This document shows positions 10,745 through 21,798 of a stretch of 64,000 nt of DNA, piece after piece; the stretch's first letter is position 1; each line of letters opens with the position of its first letter. The stretch comes from Blattamonas nauphoetae. Its lineage: Eukaryota; Preaxostyla; Oxymonadida. Location of the stretch: contig JARBJD010000004.1 of NCBI GenBank assembly GCA_033064195.1, forward strand, positions 558,001 to 622,000, read 5' to 3'. The notes below the pieces were generated by a model. That model did no database searches, was not told where the DNA came from, and saw only the letters and a list, made by a program, of their open reading frames with translations. A program made the translations under genes and the position numbers.

Positions 10745-11137
10745 AAATAACTAGTGTTCAAATTCTCATAAAACTCGAAATAACGAAGTAAAAGACCCAC
10801 TATCCGTGTTGAATTTTGTTTATAAGTACTTTCATTGAAATCTCGAGATGAATCGTCCCACAATAATTCTTCATCCCGATCCGATTGAAGAACTGGATGA
10901 ATCACGCTTGTTTCTCAAATAATTGATTCATTCCACCGCGAAGAATCTCCTCTACCATTTCTCGACGATTATTTCTCTCATAGAGTGATTTATTCAGCAG
11001 GTTAACATTCCTTGTTCAATTGTCTATTAGTCTTCCAGATTTCTTCTCTTTGTCACGATCTTCAGTCCTATTTTGACTTGGTTAATCTGTCCTTTCCATT
11101 ATTTATCTCTTTATTTCCATCTCTCCCAGATAACCTG
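10745..11137. other. AT-rich intergenic stretch
   Basis: No open frame with protein-like composition and no RNA gene recognised. Confidence 0.4.
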
Positions 11138-11500
11138 TCAGTGACGTGCGATTTCAAATGATGCGGCGAATCCAACTCTCTCGAATGCCTCTACCTCATT
11201 TCTGAGGATTCTCCTCGGATGTCGGGAATGCCATGTATGCTGGTACTGATGAACAGATTCTGGGATCGCCTCCAATCGTCCAGAAATGGTTTTCTCTTTT
11301 GGGTTCGTCGTTCTCAACACTGCTGTCTTTGACTGTCTCGTCTTCAACAATCCTCTCTCTAATTCATTCCCGGCTTCCCAGAACGATATACTGTGACCAG
11401 ATTGTCTTTTCCAATCTCGACTTTTGGACATCTCTGAAACAATTCTCGTTAATCTCGTCGGAATGGGATGTACTCCACATTCCCGCCATTCCTCAGCCAC
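11138..11500 (+). pseudogene. Decayed fragment shared with the 54.4 kb locus
   Basis: Plus-strand translations here match, frame by frame, minus-strand translations at about 54380-54660; shared blocks are RLSFPISTF and MLV-x-x-NRF. At 54 kb the homologous DNA lies just beyond the stop of a helical-repeat gene, so I infer a fragment of an armadillo-like neighbour. Several stops interrupt this copy. Which strand was originally coding is not certain. Confidence 0.45.
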
Positions 11501-11565
11501 ACACGATTTGTTTCATGATCATCCCGCCCGTTGACTATCCTCTCACTCATTATTCTCGTTCCTGA

Positions 11566-12364
11566 ACCGAGCCACAAACAGCCTTCCGAAACCGAAGAAC
11601 CCAAGCAACTTCAGACGACTATGTTGGTCCTCACATGGTTTTCTCTTCATGCAGCATCGTCAGGGATGGAACAACTTGTTGCGCAACAGGTTCCTGCCGT
11701 TCGACAGCGAGCTCAAGTCGGAAAACGAAAAGGAGGGTCAACAGAGCCCAAAAACCAGCTCTGATGTCGATTCTGGAAAATGGCCAAGTTTGACCATCAA
11801 TAACCGGAAAAGAAGGATCGAGGAGAACCCAAGAGGCGCTGTTTGGACATCACTTTTGGAAGACTCAAAGATCACGCGATTTCTGGATTTTTTGGACTGA
11901 GAATGCATTGAATCAATGTTACCGACGATGAGGAACTCCATCACGCCAACACTCCTCCAAACACGCTCTCTTCACAACACTCTCGTCGCTCTCTTCAGAT
12001 CGCTATCTGTTTAGCTCCAGACGACAGAACTGAGCCCCCAACTCAGGTTGCTGCTGTGCAGTACTTGAACAACCCCCCACCTCACCCTCGACAAGCATCT
12101 CAGAATCCTTGCGATCAGAGGAGGGAAGAAGACGCTGTGGAGGGAGGCAAACAGGGAGATGGGATGGAGGAGAGGCTTGTTCTTAGACCAAACGATCCAC
12201 GGAATGAACGGAAACCATGTCCTTCGAAGCTTGAAGCACTCTTTGCAAGTACTGGACGGTCTGATACACAAAGAGACACTCTCGCCAGAGCTTCGTCTTG
12301 TCTCAATCGTGAATGGACGAAAGATGCTGAAGAGAAGGCCAAACGACCCCGTCTGATAACAGCA
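11566..12364. other. No confident gene
   Basis: Open frames on both strands overlap here but none shows a recognisable domain. A plus-strand frame from 12056 runs into the coiled-coil gene that follows; its first 100 residues have no internal support. Confidence 0.3.
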
Positions 12365-13710
12365 ATGAGTTCTGCCGCTCCAAGTGATGATGATCTGTTC
12401 GAGGGCGAGTTTTCTGGCTTCATTCCCGGCGAGACGCAATTCAAAGAAGGAGACGAAGTGTCAGCAATGATCACACCAGATTTTGTCGAAGTCAAGACAT
12501 CTTTTGGACGCAAAATTTTGAGAAATCCGAACGATGCTTTTGGAGGATTTGGTGGACTGACAGACCAGATGATGGACAACGAAGAGCCGGAGAAGAGACT
12601 CGTGCTGATCCACAACGATCGTTGGAAGAGGGGGATGGAGAGATTGAGGGTGAACGTACAGGGTATCGTTCGGAGAAGAGAAGTTCACGGAAGGGAAGGA
12701 AAATTCCATTCTACTGAGTCCATCATACGTCGAAACGAAAGGACCAGGAGGACATACGATCCTGCGAGGACTGGATGGGCAGACAGTGAACGAGGAGGAA
12801 GAACAGGAAAGGAAGGAGATGGAAGAGCTGGCGACTCAGATCGCGGCAGAAGAGGAGATGATGAAGGAAGAGGAAGCGGCAGCTTTGGCTTTGGCTGCGT
12901 CAACAAAAAAGAAGAAGAAGAAGATTGAACCGGAACGAACTGGATCTTCAGTGTCGCTTCGCCCAGCAAGCAAGAAAGCGAAGAAGAAAAGAGATTATGA
13001 CGACGATGCGGACGCGAATGGGATGAAGATGGCGATGGGAGTACATGGAAATCGGAAGCTTACACGAAAAGGACAGCCTGACGACAAGAAGAAGAAGGAG
13101 GAGGAAGAGAGACTCGCCAGAGAAGAGGCTGAGTGAGTGGCGAAGGAAGAGACTGACAGGTTGGCAATAGAAGACTCAGAAAGACTTGCGAAGGAAGAGG
13201 AAGATCGAATTGCTCGAGAGAACGAAGAACGTCGGAAACAGGAAGAAGCAGAACGTCTTCGACGCGAAGAGGAAGATCGTCGTCGTACTGAAGAAGATGA
13301 GAAGCGACGATTGGAGGAGGAGGAACGAAAACATCGTGAAGAAGAGGAGAAAGCGCAAAGAAAGAGCAGACGCTGAAGCAGCCGAAGCAGCAGCCAAGAA
13401 AAGGAGGAAGAAGAGAACGATGACGACCAAGGGATCAACAGGAAGATCGGAGGAGCAGGAAACCGTCGCCTGGGAAAGAATTCGAAATTGATGAAGAACA
13501 AGAAGGAACCGGAGTACAAAATTGTGAAATCGAATTCAAATATGAGGCTGCTGTAAAGGCCAGCGATGAAAGATGATTCCGAGAAGAAGAGAAAGGAAGA
13601 AGAAGAGAGATTGGCAAAGGAAGAGGAGGCTGAGAGAAAACAACGAGAAGAAGAAGATCGAAGGAGAGCGGAAGAAGAAGGAGAAGAGAGGATGACCACC
13701 GAAACATGAG
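12365..13710 (+). pseudogene. Charged coiled-coil gene, broken
   Basis: Begins with MSSAAPSDDDLFEGEF and an acidic N-terminal segment in one frame to about 12650, then continues in another frame (SYVETKGPGGHTILRG, then NEEEEQERKEMEEL). A long Glu/Lys/Arg coiled coil with repeated RLAKEEE units follows. That second frame has in-frame stops at 13134-13136 (TGA), 13374-13376 (TGA) and near 13552, while the coiled-coil pattern carries on across them, ending around 13708. A short intron starting GTGAGT at 13133 could hide the first stop, but not the rest. I favour a decayed gene over a multi-exon one. Function unknown. Confidence 0.55.
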
Positions 13711-13719
13711 AAGAAGTGA

Positions 13720-14073
13720 AATGTCTTCGCGACACCACACAACACGCACTTCACACCCCTCTCCGCCCACTCACTCTGATTCTGTGTTTTTGTATCGACA
13801 GTACGCTGTTCCCCGTCTTCTTCCCGAATCGACGCCTTCTCCGTCTGTTGGATGGACAGTGAGAGGGAATGAACAACACGTGGCGATCGCATGGACGGAA
13901 TGACAAAGATAAGAATGAGACTTCGAGAAGATTGTGAAAAGGAGAGAATACGTTTTTTACCCTCTTTTTAGTGTTCATTCTGTCACACTACAACCATTTC
14001 GCTTTTTCTAGATTCTTATTTTGACAAATTGACGCAACATTGAGACAAATATAGATACGCTTAATTAAGTCAT
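13720..14073. other. Intergenic stretch, increasingly AT-rich
   Basis: No supported gene. The last 150 bases are AT-rich and lead into the inverted-repeat cluster at 14074. Confidence 0.4.
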
Positions 14074-14152
14074 TGATCTCAGTCCCAAAAACCGGAACTG
14101 AGATCGATCGATCTCAGTTTCTGCTTGATTGATCTCATGTATCAAAGGTCTG
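14074..14152. repeat. Inverted-repeat cluster with 24-bp perfect palindrome
   Basis: GATCTCAGT at 14074-14082 pairs with ACTGAGATC at 14097-14105. A perfect 24-bp palindrome centred on GATCGATC spans 14096-14119. A further GATCTCA follows at 14131-14137 and CAAAGGTCTG lies just after it, inside the end of the ABC membrane-domain gene. Confidence 0.75.
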
Positions 14153-15245
14153 TTCATCATCGTCGGGGTCTGTTAAATTCGATGTTTCGGAAGGATTAGA
14201 CGATGATTGGTCCTGTTGACCACTCTCTCCCTTTTTCAGGCGATATCCAAGAATACATTCTTGCAAATCCACAGCAATGTCATCGCCATATTCTTGAACT
14301 GTTTTCTTCTTCTCAGCAGGAGACATAGTCCTCCAGTCGTCTCCAAGGAGCACGTACTGTCTGCCATCTATTTCATGTGTGTTCTTCATCTCAGCCGCAT
14401 TTAAATATGCTTCAAAACGAAAAACAGTCGAAAAGTCGTGTTTCAGCGTTTTGACTGTTGAGAGGATTGACATAAGATCCGACGTGAGCCTGTTGATTGA
14501 AGCGATAGTTGGTTGGACAGACAGTGCATTAAGTGGGATTCCTTTGATGGAATTTTCGATGAAAAGGGATGTCACAATCAGTCCGTTTTGAATGTAGCAG
14601 ATGAAATCCTCTAAATGTGAACTGGTTTCCTGAAAGAACTGTGAGAGTGGGAAATGAGGATACTTCTGAATTGTCCAGCGATGATAACTTATCATAAAGG
14701 TCCAGAATCCTTTTGTGGACTGCCTCTTCCCACGCATTTATTTTGATTGTCTGCGGAGGGAACAAGAAAAGATGAATTTCGATTTTTGAAAAAGACCCAC
14801 AAACTTTGATATTCGTTTCAAGATTGTTGATTTCCTTCGTAATGCTTGTTTGTATTTTGTCGCGAGCTTTCCAAGAAACACTGCCCGATCCTGAGGCGAG
14901 GAGAGTTGGCAGTGGGAGAGTGAGTAGTGCCGTCAGTAAAGCCCACTTCATCGTCCCATTAAAGAGGATCCGAGTTGTTGTAATACACATGTACATCCTC
15001 AGGGGAAGCATTAACAGCTCCGTCACGTTCTCTGCGAAGCATCTGACAGATTCGATGTCTTCTGTCGCGATATTCTTGAATTCTTGGCTATCAATGTTTG
15101 AAACGATGTCATTATGCATCAAAAAGCGTTTTCGTATGCTTATCCCACGAAATCCATTTAATACACGAGTGTCGGACATGCTCTGGAGAGGCGAAGAGTG
15201 AGCGATGAATTGATGAGCTGGCGTGCTAATGTCCCTTCTTCTCAT
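14135..15245 (-). CDS. ABCC-type membrane domain 1 only, two introns, possibly truncated
   Basis: The protein matches the first membrane domain of ABCC transporters: GFRGISIRKR, then ATEDIESVRCFAENV and LLMLPLRMYM (inner helices), then IKINAWEEAVHKRIL, the counterpart of the conserved VLKLYAWEE block, then a last helix pair and the exit segment. It stops before any ATP-binding domain. Two introns restore this alignment: 14751-14804 (54 bases, GTTTGT..GCAG, frame-neutral) and 14630-14663 (34 bases, GTATCC..TCAG, needed to switch frame). I chose ATG 15245; the same frame continues upstream with a helix-like LLIALIVVVIV preceded by a TGA, so the N-terminus may be lost. On its own it cannot hydrolyse ATP. 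Either a broken gene or a half partner of another ABC protein. Confidence 0.7.
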
Positions 15246-15542
15246 TGCACGTTCAGCAAGCAATTGCTTCGAGTGGACGATGACAACGACGATGAGCGCG
15301 ATGAGCAGTCACGCAACCAGTGCGTCATTGAGAGATGGGGAGGATGTGTGGCGAGGAACAATTTGGGGACAAATCAGGAATGAGGATGGTCTTCGTAAGA
15401 GTCAGGTAACGAGCGAAGGAGATCATGAATGCGGAGGGAGAGAGGGGAGATGGGAGTGTGGCGATGATGAAGGGAGACTGGCGATTGAGAATCAGAATCG
15501 TTTGGGCAAACTGTGATGTGATTCCAGAGCCGACAAAGACCT

Positions 15543-15563
15543 AACACAAACACTGTTTGTGTT
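15543..15563. repeat. 21-bp perfect palindrome in 3' flank of a helical-repeat gene
   Basis: AACACAAACA, central C, then TGTTTGTGTT. The core ACAAACA-N-TGTTTGT recurs beyond the stop of two other family members (37889-37903 and 62368-62382). A nearby word, GTGATTCCAGAG, is also shared. Confidence 0.75.
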
Positions 15564-15615
15564 TAAGAGAAGCCAGAAACAGGTCGGAAAGATCGCTCGT
15601 TCTTGTCTGTTTCTA

Positions 15616-16685
15616 TCAATACTCTGGAAGGTTCATGCCCTGCAGATTGTTCAACTTGATCGATCTGTTAACTATATCTCTTCCGTAAGGTTGGTTTTTG
15701 TCGTTTCGCAGCTTTTCCTCAAACAAATCTTCGATGCCCTCTATTCTCAACATTCGCAGGATTGCTGTCCCTGATCGACGGATATTTCTGCTTTGTTTGT
15801 TCCATTCTCGTTGGACATCGATCATAGAGCACAGAAAATCCCAGATTGAGTAATCTTTGTCAAAGAATGTGAGGCAACTCGGGATCGTGAGTATGACTGG
15901 CATTGTTAAAACCAATTTCATTGTGGGGAGATAATAAGGAGATATTCGGACGAGTTTTGCGAGAAGAGCCAGAAAAGCCATCGATTGGTCGCCATCGATG
16001 ATTGAAAATCTGTTTTCGCACAAATGGTGAATATACTTCTCGGATGGAACGAGAACTTGCTTTAAAACCGTCTCGTGAACAGCTTGTTGGTCATCATGAC
16101 CTTCAATTTGGAGTTGTGAGAGAGGATACGGAGTTGACAGCCAGACACAGTGGTTGATGCTTGAAAGGAGATCAGTGTGGATATCGACTGCTTCAGCAAA
16201 TGAAAGAGACTGGGGATTGAGAATAATGATGAGTTGATGGATCAGATCAGCTTTGATGGTGAATGTCGGACTGTGGCAGAACTGTTCTCGAACAGAGTTC
16301 CGAGCATCTTCATTGCTGCTGTTTTGATGACCTTATTGGGTGAAGAAATGAGCACCCCAAAGCACTGGACGAAGTAGGTCGAAGAGTTATCAGGGGTCGA
16401 TGCAATGCTGATGAGAAATCCATCTGCTGATTCCCGATTTGGTTGAACCACAGATTCGAGGACTTTCACGGCTTTAGCTTCCAGAGAGGAATCCAATGCA
16501 GGCTGGAACTTCACAGTGGCTACAAGAGATCGAAAGAGAACTGCTCTTTCGGATTCAGATCCAGGTTGTTCTTCTCTCCAATTCAGGAAAGGGGAACAGT
16601 ATGCAGAAGATGAAAAAGGGGGTGAGGACATATGAGCGCGCGTTGCACTTGATGAGGAGTCTGTTTTCTTGATTATCGTGTTCAC
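15616..16685 (-). pseudogene. SPFLNW-family helical-repeat gene, frameshifted (copy A)
   Basis: Carries the family blocks in order: CSPFLNWREEQ, LFRSLVATVKFQPAL, FVQCFGVLISS, LNPQSLSFAEAVDI, AVHETVLKQVLVPSEKY, RISPYY, LTIPSCLTFF, RIEGIEDLFEEKL and the tail NLQGMNLPEY. The frame changes once between about 16255 and 16297 (after TLFEN), so the N-terminal third and the rest lie in different frames. At the position where other copies have the start ATG this one has GTG (16685). The family looks all-helical and armadillo-like, without catalytic motifs or signal peptide. Role unknown. I call it a pseudogene from the frameshift plus lost start. Confidence 0.75.
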
Positions 16686-16707
16686 GGTGATGGAATCAGA
16701 GAAAAAA

Positions 16708-16723
16708 CACTCGTGATGGGTCA
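16708..16723 (-). promoter_or_regulatory. Conserved upstream block, copy A
   Basis: Minus strand TGACCCATCACGAGTGT, the family's upstream block, 22 bases before the position of the start codon. One base differs from the commonest form (CACGAG for AACGAG). Confidence 0.6.
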
Positions 16724-17117
16724 GATAAACAAGAAAACAATCAGATTGAAATGAAATAATAGTTGAAAAGGAAGAACCAAAACTAACCAACGAATAGTGA
16801 GACAATCCATGAAAGAGCAGCTTCTCGTCGCTTCTTCCGACAAACATCCATAATCCCCCAAATGCCGAGACACTGCAATGGTTGAGGCTGGTGTGGGAAC
16901 AACGGCGATGGGGTTGGTGACGAGAATGGATGTTGTGTGGGGATCGAGCGAGATCGATTTCAAGTGACCAGAAACTGTCCCGCTGTCGACTCAGCCGCAG
17001 AGAAATAACGTGTTGGAAGTGGTGAGAGGCGGAATAGCAGTTAAACAGTGGTTGATCATGTTCTGTTCTTGCAACATCGTGATTGTGTCAAAACAACTGG
17101 AATCGACAAGCGTGATT
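16724..17117. other. Shared intergenic DNA between family copies
   Basis: Contains stretches also found at 33640-33845: ACTAACCAACGAATAGTGAGACAATCCATGAA and CAACATCGTGATTGTGTCAAAACAACT in similar relative positions, each written here as two shorter parts: ACTAACCAACGAATAGTG then AGACAATCCATGAA; CAACATCGTGATTG then TGTCAAAACAACT. A minus-strand frame reads CFDTITML in both. It may be a relic of a second gene that travels with the family. No intact gene. Confidence 0.45.
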
Positions 17118-18192
17118 CTATTCGGGTTCCGGAAGGTTCATGCCCTGCAAGTTGATCAATTTTAATAATTGGTCAAGAATAAACTGTCCGACATCCGATT
17201 TTTTGTCGTTTCGCAGCTTTTCGTCAAACACATCTTCGATGCCCTCCATTCTCAAACACCGAAAGATTGCTGTCCCTGATCGACGGATATCTCTGCTTTT
17301 TATGCTCCATTCCCGCTGGGTATCGACCACGAAAAAGATATAAGTGTAGATTGAGCTATCAGCTTCGAAGAATGTGAGACAACTCGGGATCGTGAGAATG
17401 ATTGGCATAGGAAGAACAATATCCATCATTGGTTGATAGTATGGAGATTTTTCGAGGATTCCTGCGAGAAGAGCGAGAAAATACTTGGATTGCTCTCCAT
17501 CAACGACCGAAAAGCGGTTGGCGCATAAATGCCAAATATAATTCTCCGAAGGGAAGAGAACTTGCTTCAAAACCGTCTCGTGAACAGCTTGTTCTTCAAC
17601 GTAATTTTCAATTTTGAGTTGTGAGAGACCATTCGAAGATAGCAACCAGAATGAGCTGGAAATGACACGAATGAGACAGTTGTGAATATCGAGTGCTTCT
17701 GCAAAGAAAAGAGACAGTGGATTGAGAGTGGCGATGATTTGAGGGATCAGATCAACTTTGATGAGGGCAAGTTGTGGTTTTGCCGAACACCATTCGATCA
17801 GAGTTCCCAGCATCTTCATTGATGCTGTGGTGATGACATTGCTGGGCGAGGAAATGAGCATCACAACGGAGTGTACGAAGTCCATCAAAGATTCACCAGA
17901 GAAGGATCCAAGACTGCTGAGAAAAGAATCCACTGAATAACTATCACCCTTCACTACATATTCGAGACATTTCGCGGCTTTCGCTTCCAGGTATTCATCA
18001 AGTACAGGCTGGAATTGCAAAGTGGCAACAAGAGATCGAAAGACAACGGTCTTTTCGTGTTCTGATTCAAAATGATCTTCGTTCCAATGCAGGAAAGGGG
18101 AGCAGTCTATTGAGAATATGAAAATGAGAGGAGGGCAAACCAGAGCATGTCTTCTCAAGAGATGAATCCATAATAGTGTCTGATGTGGTCAT
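17118..18192 (-). pseudogene. SPFLNW-family helical-repeat gene, frameshift near N-terminus (copy B)
   Basis: An open frame of about 346 codons contains all family blocks (CSPFLHWNEDH, VVFRSLVATLQFQPVL, LTIPSCLTFF, RMEGIEDVFDEKLRNDK, tail NLQGMNLPEPE). Its nominal start is only a TTG. The expected ATG at 18192 starts MTTSDTIMDSSLEKTC in another frame, matching the start of intact copy K; one extra base near 18125-18135 separates the two. Almost identical to 37957-39031 except for the last ~30 codons and one residue (LFPSENY versus LVPSENY). Translation from an internal start cannot be excluded. Confidence 0.75.
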
Positions 18193-18213
18193 TCGGATTG
18201 AGAGGGATGATTG

Positions 18214-18230
18214 ACACTCGTTATGGGGCA
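18214..18230 (-). promoter_or_regulatory. Conserved upstream block, copy B
   Basis: Minus strand TGCCCCATAACGAGTGT, ending 21 bases before ATG 18192. The same block and spacing occur in copies D, E, F and K, and slightly changed in G. Confidence 0.7.
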
Positions 18231-18363
18231 GACAAACAAGAGGAATTAACGACTCTGAGATGAAAAGAAAAAGAAGAAAATCAAGAGAGTGTTCAAGGAT
18301 CATTGAAATGCATAGTTTTCATCGAAGTTGGATGTTGTCGTCCGTCTGAGCTGAAACGATGAA

Positions 18364-18640
18364 GTGGTGGTCAGACAGAGCAGACTGCCACTCCTCATTC
18401 CCATCACCGCTTTCCCCAACTCAGATGGAGCGGAATGCGGGCGAGAATCACATTACTGCCAGTCACTCCGCGACTCGATGGACCATCTGTTGAACGTGGA
18501 GAGTGATGAGGAAGTGTCGCAGTGTGTGTTGGAGCTGAATTAGGTTTTGATTGGAGATGTTGTGTTTGGAGAGGAAGATGATGTTGAATTTTGTGGATAT
18601 GTGACAGGTGGGCAACAAGCAGGTCTGGTAAGAGTCTTCG
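18364..18640 (+). pseudogene. Beta-helix gene scrap between helical-repeat copies
   Basis: Plus-strand translation gives ECGRESHYCQSLRDSMDHLL and GEEDDVEFCGYVTGG. The CGxESxxCxSL pattern is that of module starts in the beta-helix protein at 1-6583. A TAG interrupts this copy in the middle of the block. The matching copy at 39203-39556 is open. It is part of the segment duplicated 20.8 kb away. Confidence 0.5.
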
Positions 18641-18657
18641 CAGGTGCTTGCCTGATT

Positions 18658-19386
18658 CTATTCTTCCTGTGGAATGGTTATGCCCAGCAGGTTGTTCCAT
18701 TGGATCGAGAAGGCAATCACAATTCGTCCACAGTATGCGTTGATGTCGTTCTGCAGCTTGTCCTCAATCACATCTTCGATGCCCTCCATTCTCAACATTC
18801 GATGGATTTTCTTTCCAATCTGTCGCACTTCTCCGCCTTTCTTATTCCATTCCCACTGGGCATTGCCCATAGAAGACAGAACAGGATAGATTGAGTGACA
18901 AGTCTCGAAGAATGTGAGACAACTTGGAAGTGTGAGATATATAGGCAGATGAAGAACCAAATCCATCGTTGGGTGATAGTATGGAGATATTTGGATGAGG
19001 ACAGCAAGAATAGTCATGAATTCTGAAGATTGCATTCCATCGATGATCGAGAAGCGGTGCACGCACAAATGCCACATATACTTCTCCGAAGGGACGAGAA
19101 CTTGCTGGAAAATTGTCTCGTGAACAGCTTGTTGGTCATCACGATCATCAATTCTGAGTTGTGAGAGAGGATACGGAGTTGCGAGGTTGAGAGAGAGGGC
19201 GATGATTTCCAAGAGGTTGAAGTGGATATCGACTGCTTCTGTGAAAGAAAGAGATTGTGGATTGAGAATGGTGATGATTTGAGGGAGCAGATCAGCTTTG
19301 ACGAGGGCTAGTTGGATTTGTGCATAACAGTGATAAATCAGCAGGCATCTGAGTAGTCCCATCAAAATAGGTAAAACTGGGATCAA
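18658..19386 (-). pseudogene. SPFLNW-family gene, N-terminal half missing (copy C)
   Basis: Family homology begins at QIQLALVKADLLPQIITILN (about 19335) and runs to the tail NNLLGITIPQEE. Everything before it (SPFLNW, FRSLVAT and following blocks) is absent; the DNA upstream of about 19350 is unrelated. It is the counterpart of copy G in the duplicated pair B+C versus F+G. Likely non-functional. Confidence 0.75.
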
Positions 19387-19870
19387 TTGATGTCAGTGCC
19401 TAAATTTGGGACAATATTTTGACATCATAGAAAAGTACGAGCCCCCATCGAAACCGACCGTCGCCTTTCTTTTTTTCAATATTTTCCAATCTCTCCAATA
19501 ACTCTTTCACACCTCAAACAACTGAATGCGAGTGTTTTTTGACAATCTTCCCACCAGAAGCCTTTTCGGCTGGATGATTCAGAAAAATATGGGTTGATCG
19601 TCATTTGATGGGCAATGTTCTTTCAACCATCTTCCTCACTACACTGGATATGGTATACAGGGTGAATGTCTGCTTTACCACCATATTACATCTTCTCTCA
19701 ATCTCTCTCCTCTGTTCTCTCTCTCTTCGCACAACATTGAAGCATGGATGTATGAATTCAGTTTTATTCACTTTTAGTGGTGTAGTATCTCAAACAATTG
19801 ATATTGCTTTGGTTGTGTTTCGAAAGAAAGTGTAAATTGTGAGTTGAAAACAACAATATGCATGAAAGAC
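19387..19870. other. AT-rich intergenic stretch
   Basis: Begins where copy C loses family homology. No supported gene. Confidence 0.4.
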
Positions 19871-19904
19871 TCAATTCAGATGGAAAGTGTTGATGTGAGA
19901 ATGA

Positions 19905-21300
19905 GTGGAGGGAGGAGAAGGCTCGAGGAGAGGAGTTTGGACGTCGCAGGAGGAAAAATGGGGTCTATCGAAGCGCGGTGAGGAGAAGAAGAGAGGAGTT
20001 GGAGGTGATGTGGAGAAGCGAAGAGAGATTGGAGGACGAGGGTGGCGAGTGGAGGGCGAGGGAGGCGAGTGGAGGAGAAGGCTGGTGACTGGAGGTGACT
20101 GGAGGCGAGTGGAGGTGAGCGGAGGACGAGGGAGGCGAGTGGAGGTGAGTGGAGGTGACTGGAGGACGAGGGAGGTGAGTGGAGGTGAGTGGAGGAGAAT
20201 GGAGGTGACTGGAGGACGAGGGAGGTGAGTGGAGGTGAGTGGAGGACGAGGGAGGCGAGTGGAGGTGAGTGGAGGACGAGGGAGGCGGAGTGGAGGTGGA
20301 GGGAGGAGGAGGGAGGAGGAGGACGAGAGGAGGGAGGGAGGACGAAGGAGGAGGTGGAGGAGGCTGGAGGACGTGGAGAGGAGTGGAGGTGAGGGAGGAA
20401 GGGAGTGGAGGACGTGGAGGAGAAGGAGGGAGGAGGTGGAGGAGGAGAAGGGGAGAGTGGAGGGAGACGAGGAGGAGGAAGGAGAGGGAGGTGAGTGGAG
20501 GAGAGAGGAGGGAGGTGGAGGTGAGTGGAGGAAGGAGAGGGTGAGTGGAGGAGGTGGAGGGGAGGGTGAGAGGGAGAGAGAGTGGAGGTGAGGGAGGAGG
20601 AGGAGGGGTGGAGGGAGGAGGAGGTGACTGGAGGTGACTGGAGGTGGAGGTGGAGGGAGGAGGTGTGGAGGCTCTGAGGTGGAGTTGGGGAGGAGGTGGC
20701 CTGGAGGTGAGTGGGGGGAGAGAGAGGTGTTGGTCTGGAGGACGAAGGAGTGGAGGGGGGGAGGAGGTGCTGGGCTCTGAGGTGGAGTTGAGGGGAGGAG
20801 GTGTTGGCCTGGAGGTGGAGTTGAGGGAGGAGGTGTTGGCCTGGAGGTGGAGCTGAGGGAGGAGGTGTTGGCTCTGAGGTGGAGTTGAGGGGAGGAGGTG
20901 TTGGCTCTGAGGTGGAGTTGAGGGAGGAGGTGTTGGCTCTGGAGGTGCTGAGGGAGGAGGTGTTGGCTCTGAGGTGGAGTTGAGGGAGGAGGTGTTGGCT
21001 CTGGAGGTGGAGTTGAGGGGAGGAGGTGTTGGCTCTGAGGTGGAGTTGAGGGAGGAGGTGTTGGCTCTGAGGTGGAGTTGAGGGGAGGAGGTGTTGGCTC
21101 TGAGGTGGAGTTGAGGGGAGGAGGTGTTGGCTCTGAGGTGGAGTTGAGGGGAGGAGGTGTTGGCTCTGAGGTGGAGTTGAGGGAGGAGGTGTTGGCTCTG
21201 AGGTGGAGTTGAGGGGAGGAGGTGTTGGCTCTGAGGTGGAGTTGGGGGGAGGAGGCGTTGGCTCTGAGGTGGAGTTGGGGAGAAGAGGTGTTGGAATGGA
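19905..21300. repeat. Purine-rich minisatellite, two blocks
   Basis: From about 20040 to 20640 short GTGGAGGTGA and GGACGAGGGAG words repeat irregularly. From about 20770 to 21290 a 32-33-bp unit (CTGAGGTGGAGTTGAGG followed by GGAGGAGGTGTTGG) repeats about 16 times. Long open frames here, such as a 481-codon Pro/Ser frame on the minus strand, are by-products of a repeat length divisible by three and strong purine strand bias. Confidence 0.9.
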
Positions 21301-21408
21301 GGTATAGAACAGTCAAAGATTGTAATTACAAAGTTCTGGGTAGAGACGGAGAGACAGAAAGGAAAATGAGAAAAACAAAATGATCAAGTTGCTTTTATCT
21401 TCACAACA

Positions 21409-21509
21409 CCATAGTCCCGCTGGGAGCCATGATCCGGGTCCAGGTCCATAAATGGATCACAGCTAACCCTGTTCGGCCAAAAGGCCTGGCAGAGAAAGTC
21501 GGGTAATGG
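21409..21509. repeat. Multi-branched palindromic element, left of transposase-like gene
   Basis: Outer pairing: CCAT (21409-21412) with ATGG (21506-21509) and CCCG (21416-21419) with CGGG (21500-21503). Inside are GATCC/GGATC (21431-21435 with 21454-21458), TCCA/TGGA, and GGCC-AAAA-GGCC (21475-21486). Could be a structured RNA or a transposon end. Confidence 0.5.
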
Positions 21510-21798
21510 TGAAGTGAAGAGGTGTTAATTTATGTGGAACGAGATGTTGTGTTTGTAACAGTATTTAAAAATGAAAAGCGAAATGAAGTTTTGTCACCCA
21601 ATTCTGAACTCAATCCGCGCTCCTCCTCTCTTTCCACCTCCTCCTTCTCGAAAATCTTTCTCACTCTGTTGTCTCTGCCTCTCTTCTGAGAATATTCGAG
21701 AAGATATGAAAATGATGAGAAATTAACGCAAACAGGTGCCCCTGTAAGGGAGGCACCCTTTCGTAAAAACCCTAAATAATCCTTCATTCTTGTAATTG

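Noticed and set aside
13134-13136. Reassigned TGA codon in the coiled-coil gene
   Set aside because: Other genes use TGA as a normal stop, and further stops and a frame change in the same gene point to decay.
12995-13738. 247-codon Ser/Phe-rich minus-strand frame
   Set aside because: It is the antisense of the Glu/Lys coiled coil, whose GAA/GAG/AAG codons read as TTC/CTC/CTT on the other strand.
19871-21316. 481-codon minus-strand Pro/Ser/Thr frame
   Set aside because: It is the translation of a purine-strand minisatellite whose unit is 33 bases and lacks stops on this strand; no non-repeat part supports a gene.
21409-21509. U2 snRNA on the minus strand
   Set aside because: AGGCCTTTTGGCC resembles the U2 5' stem-loop, but the GTAGTA branch-site recognition sequence is missing and the rest does not fit.
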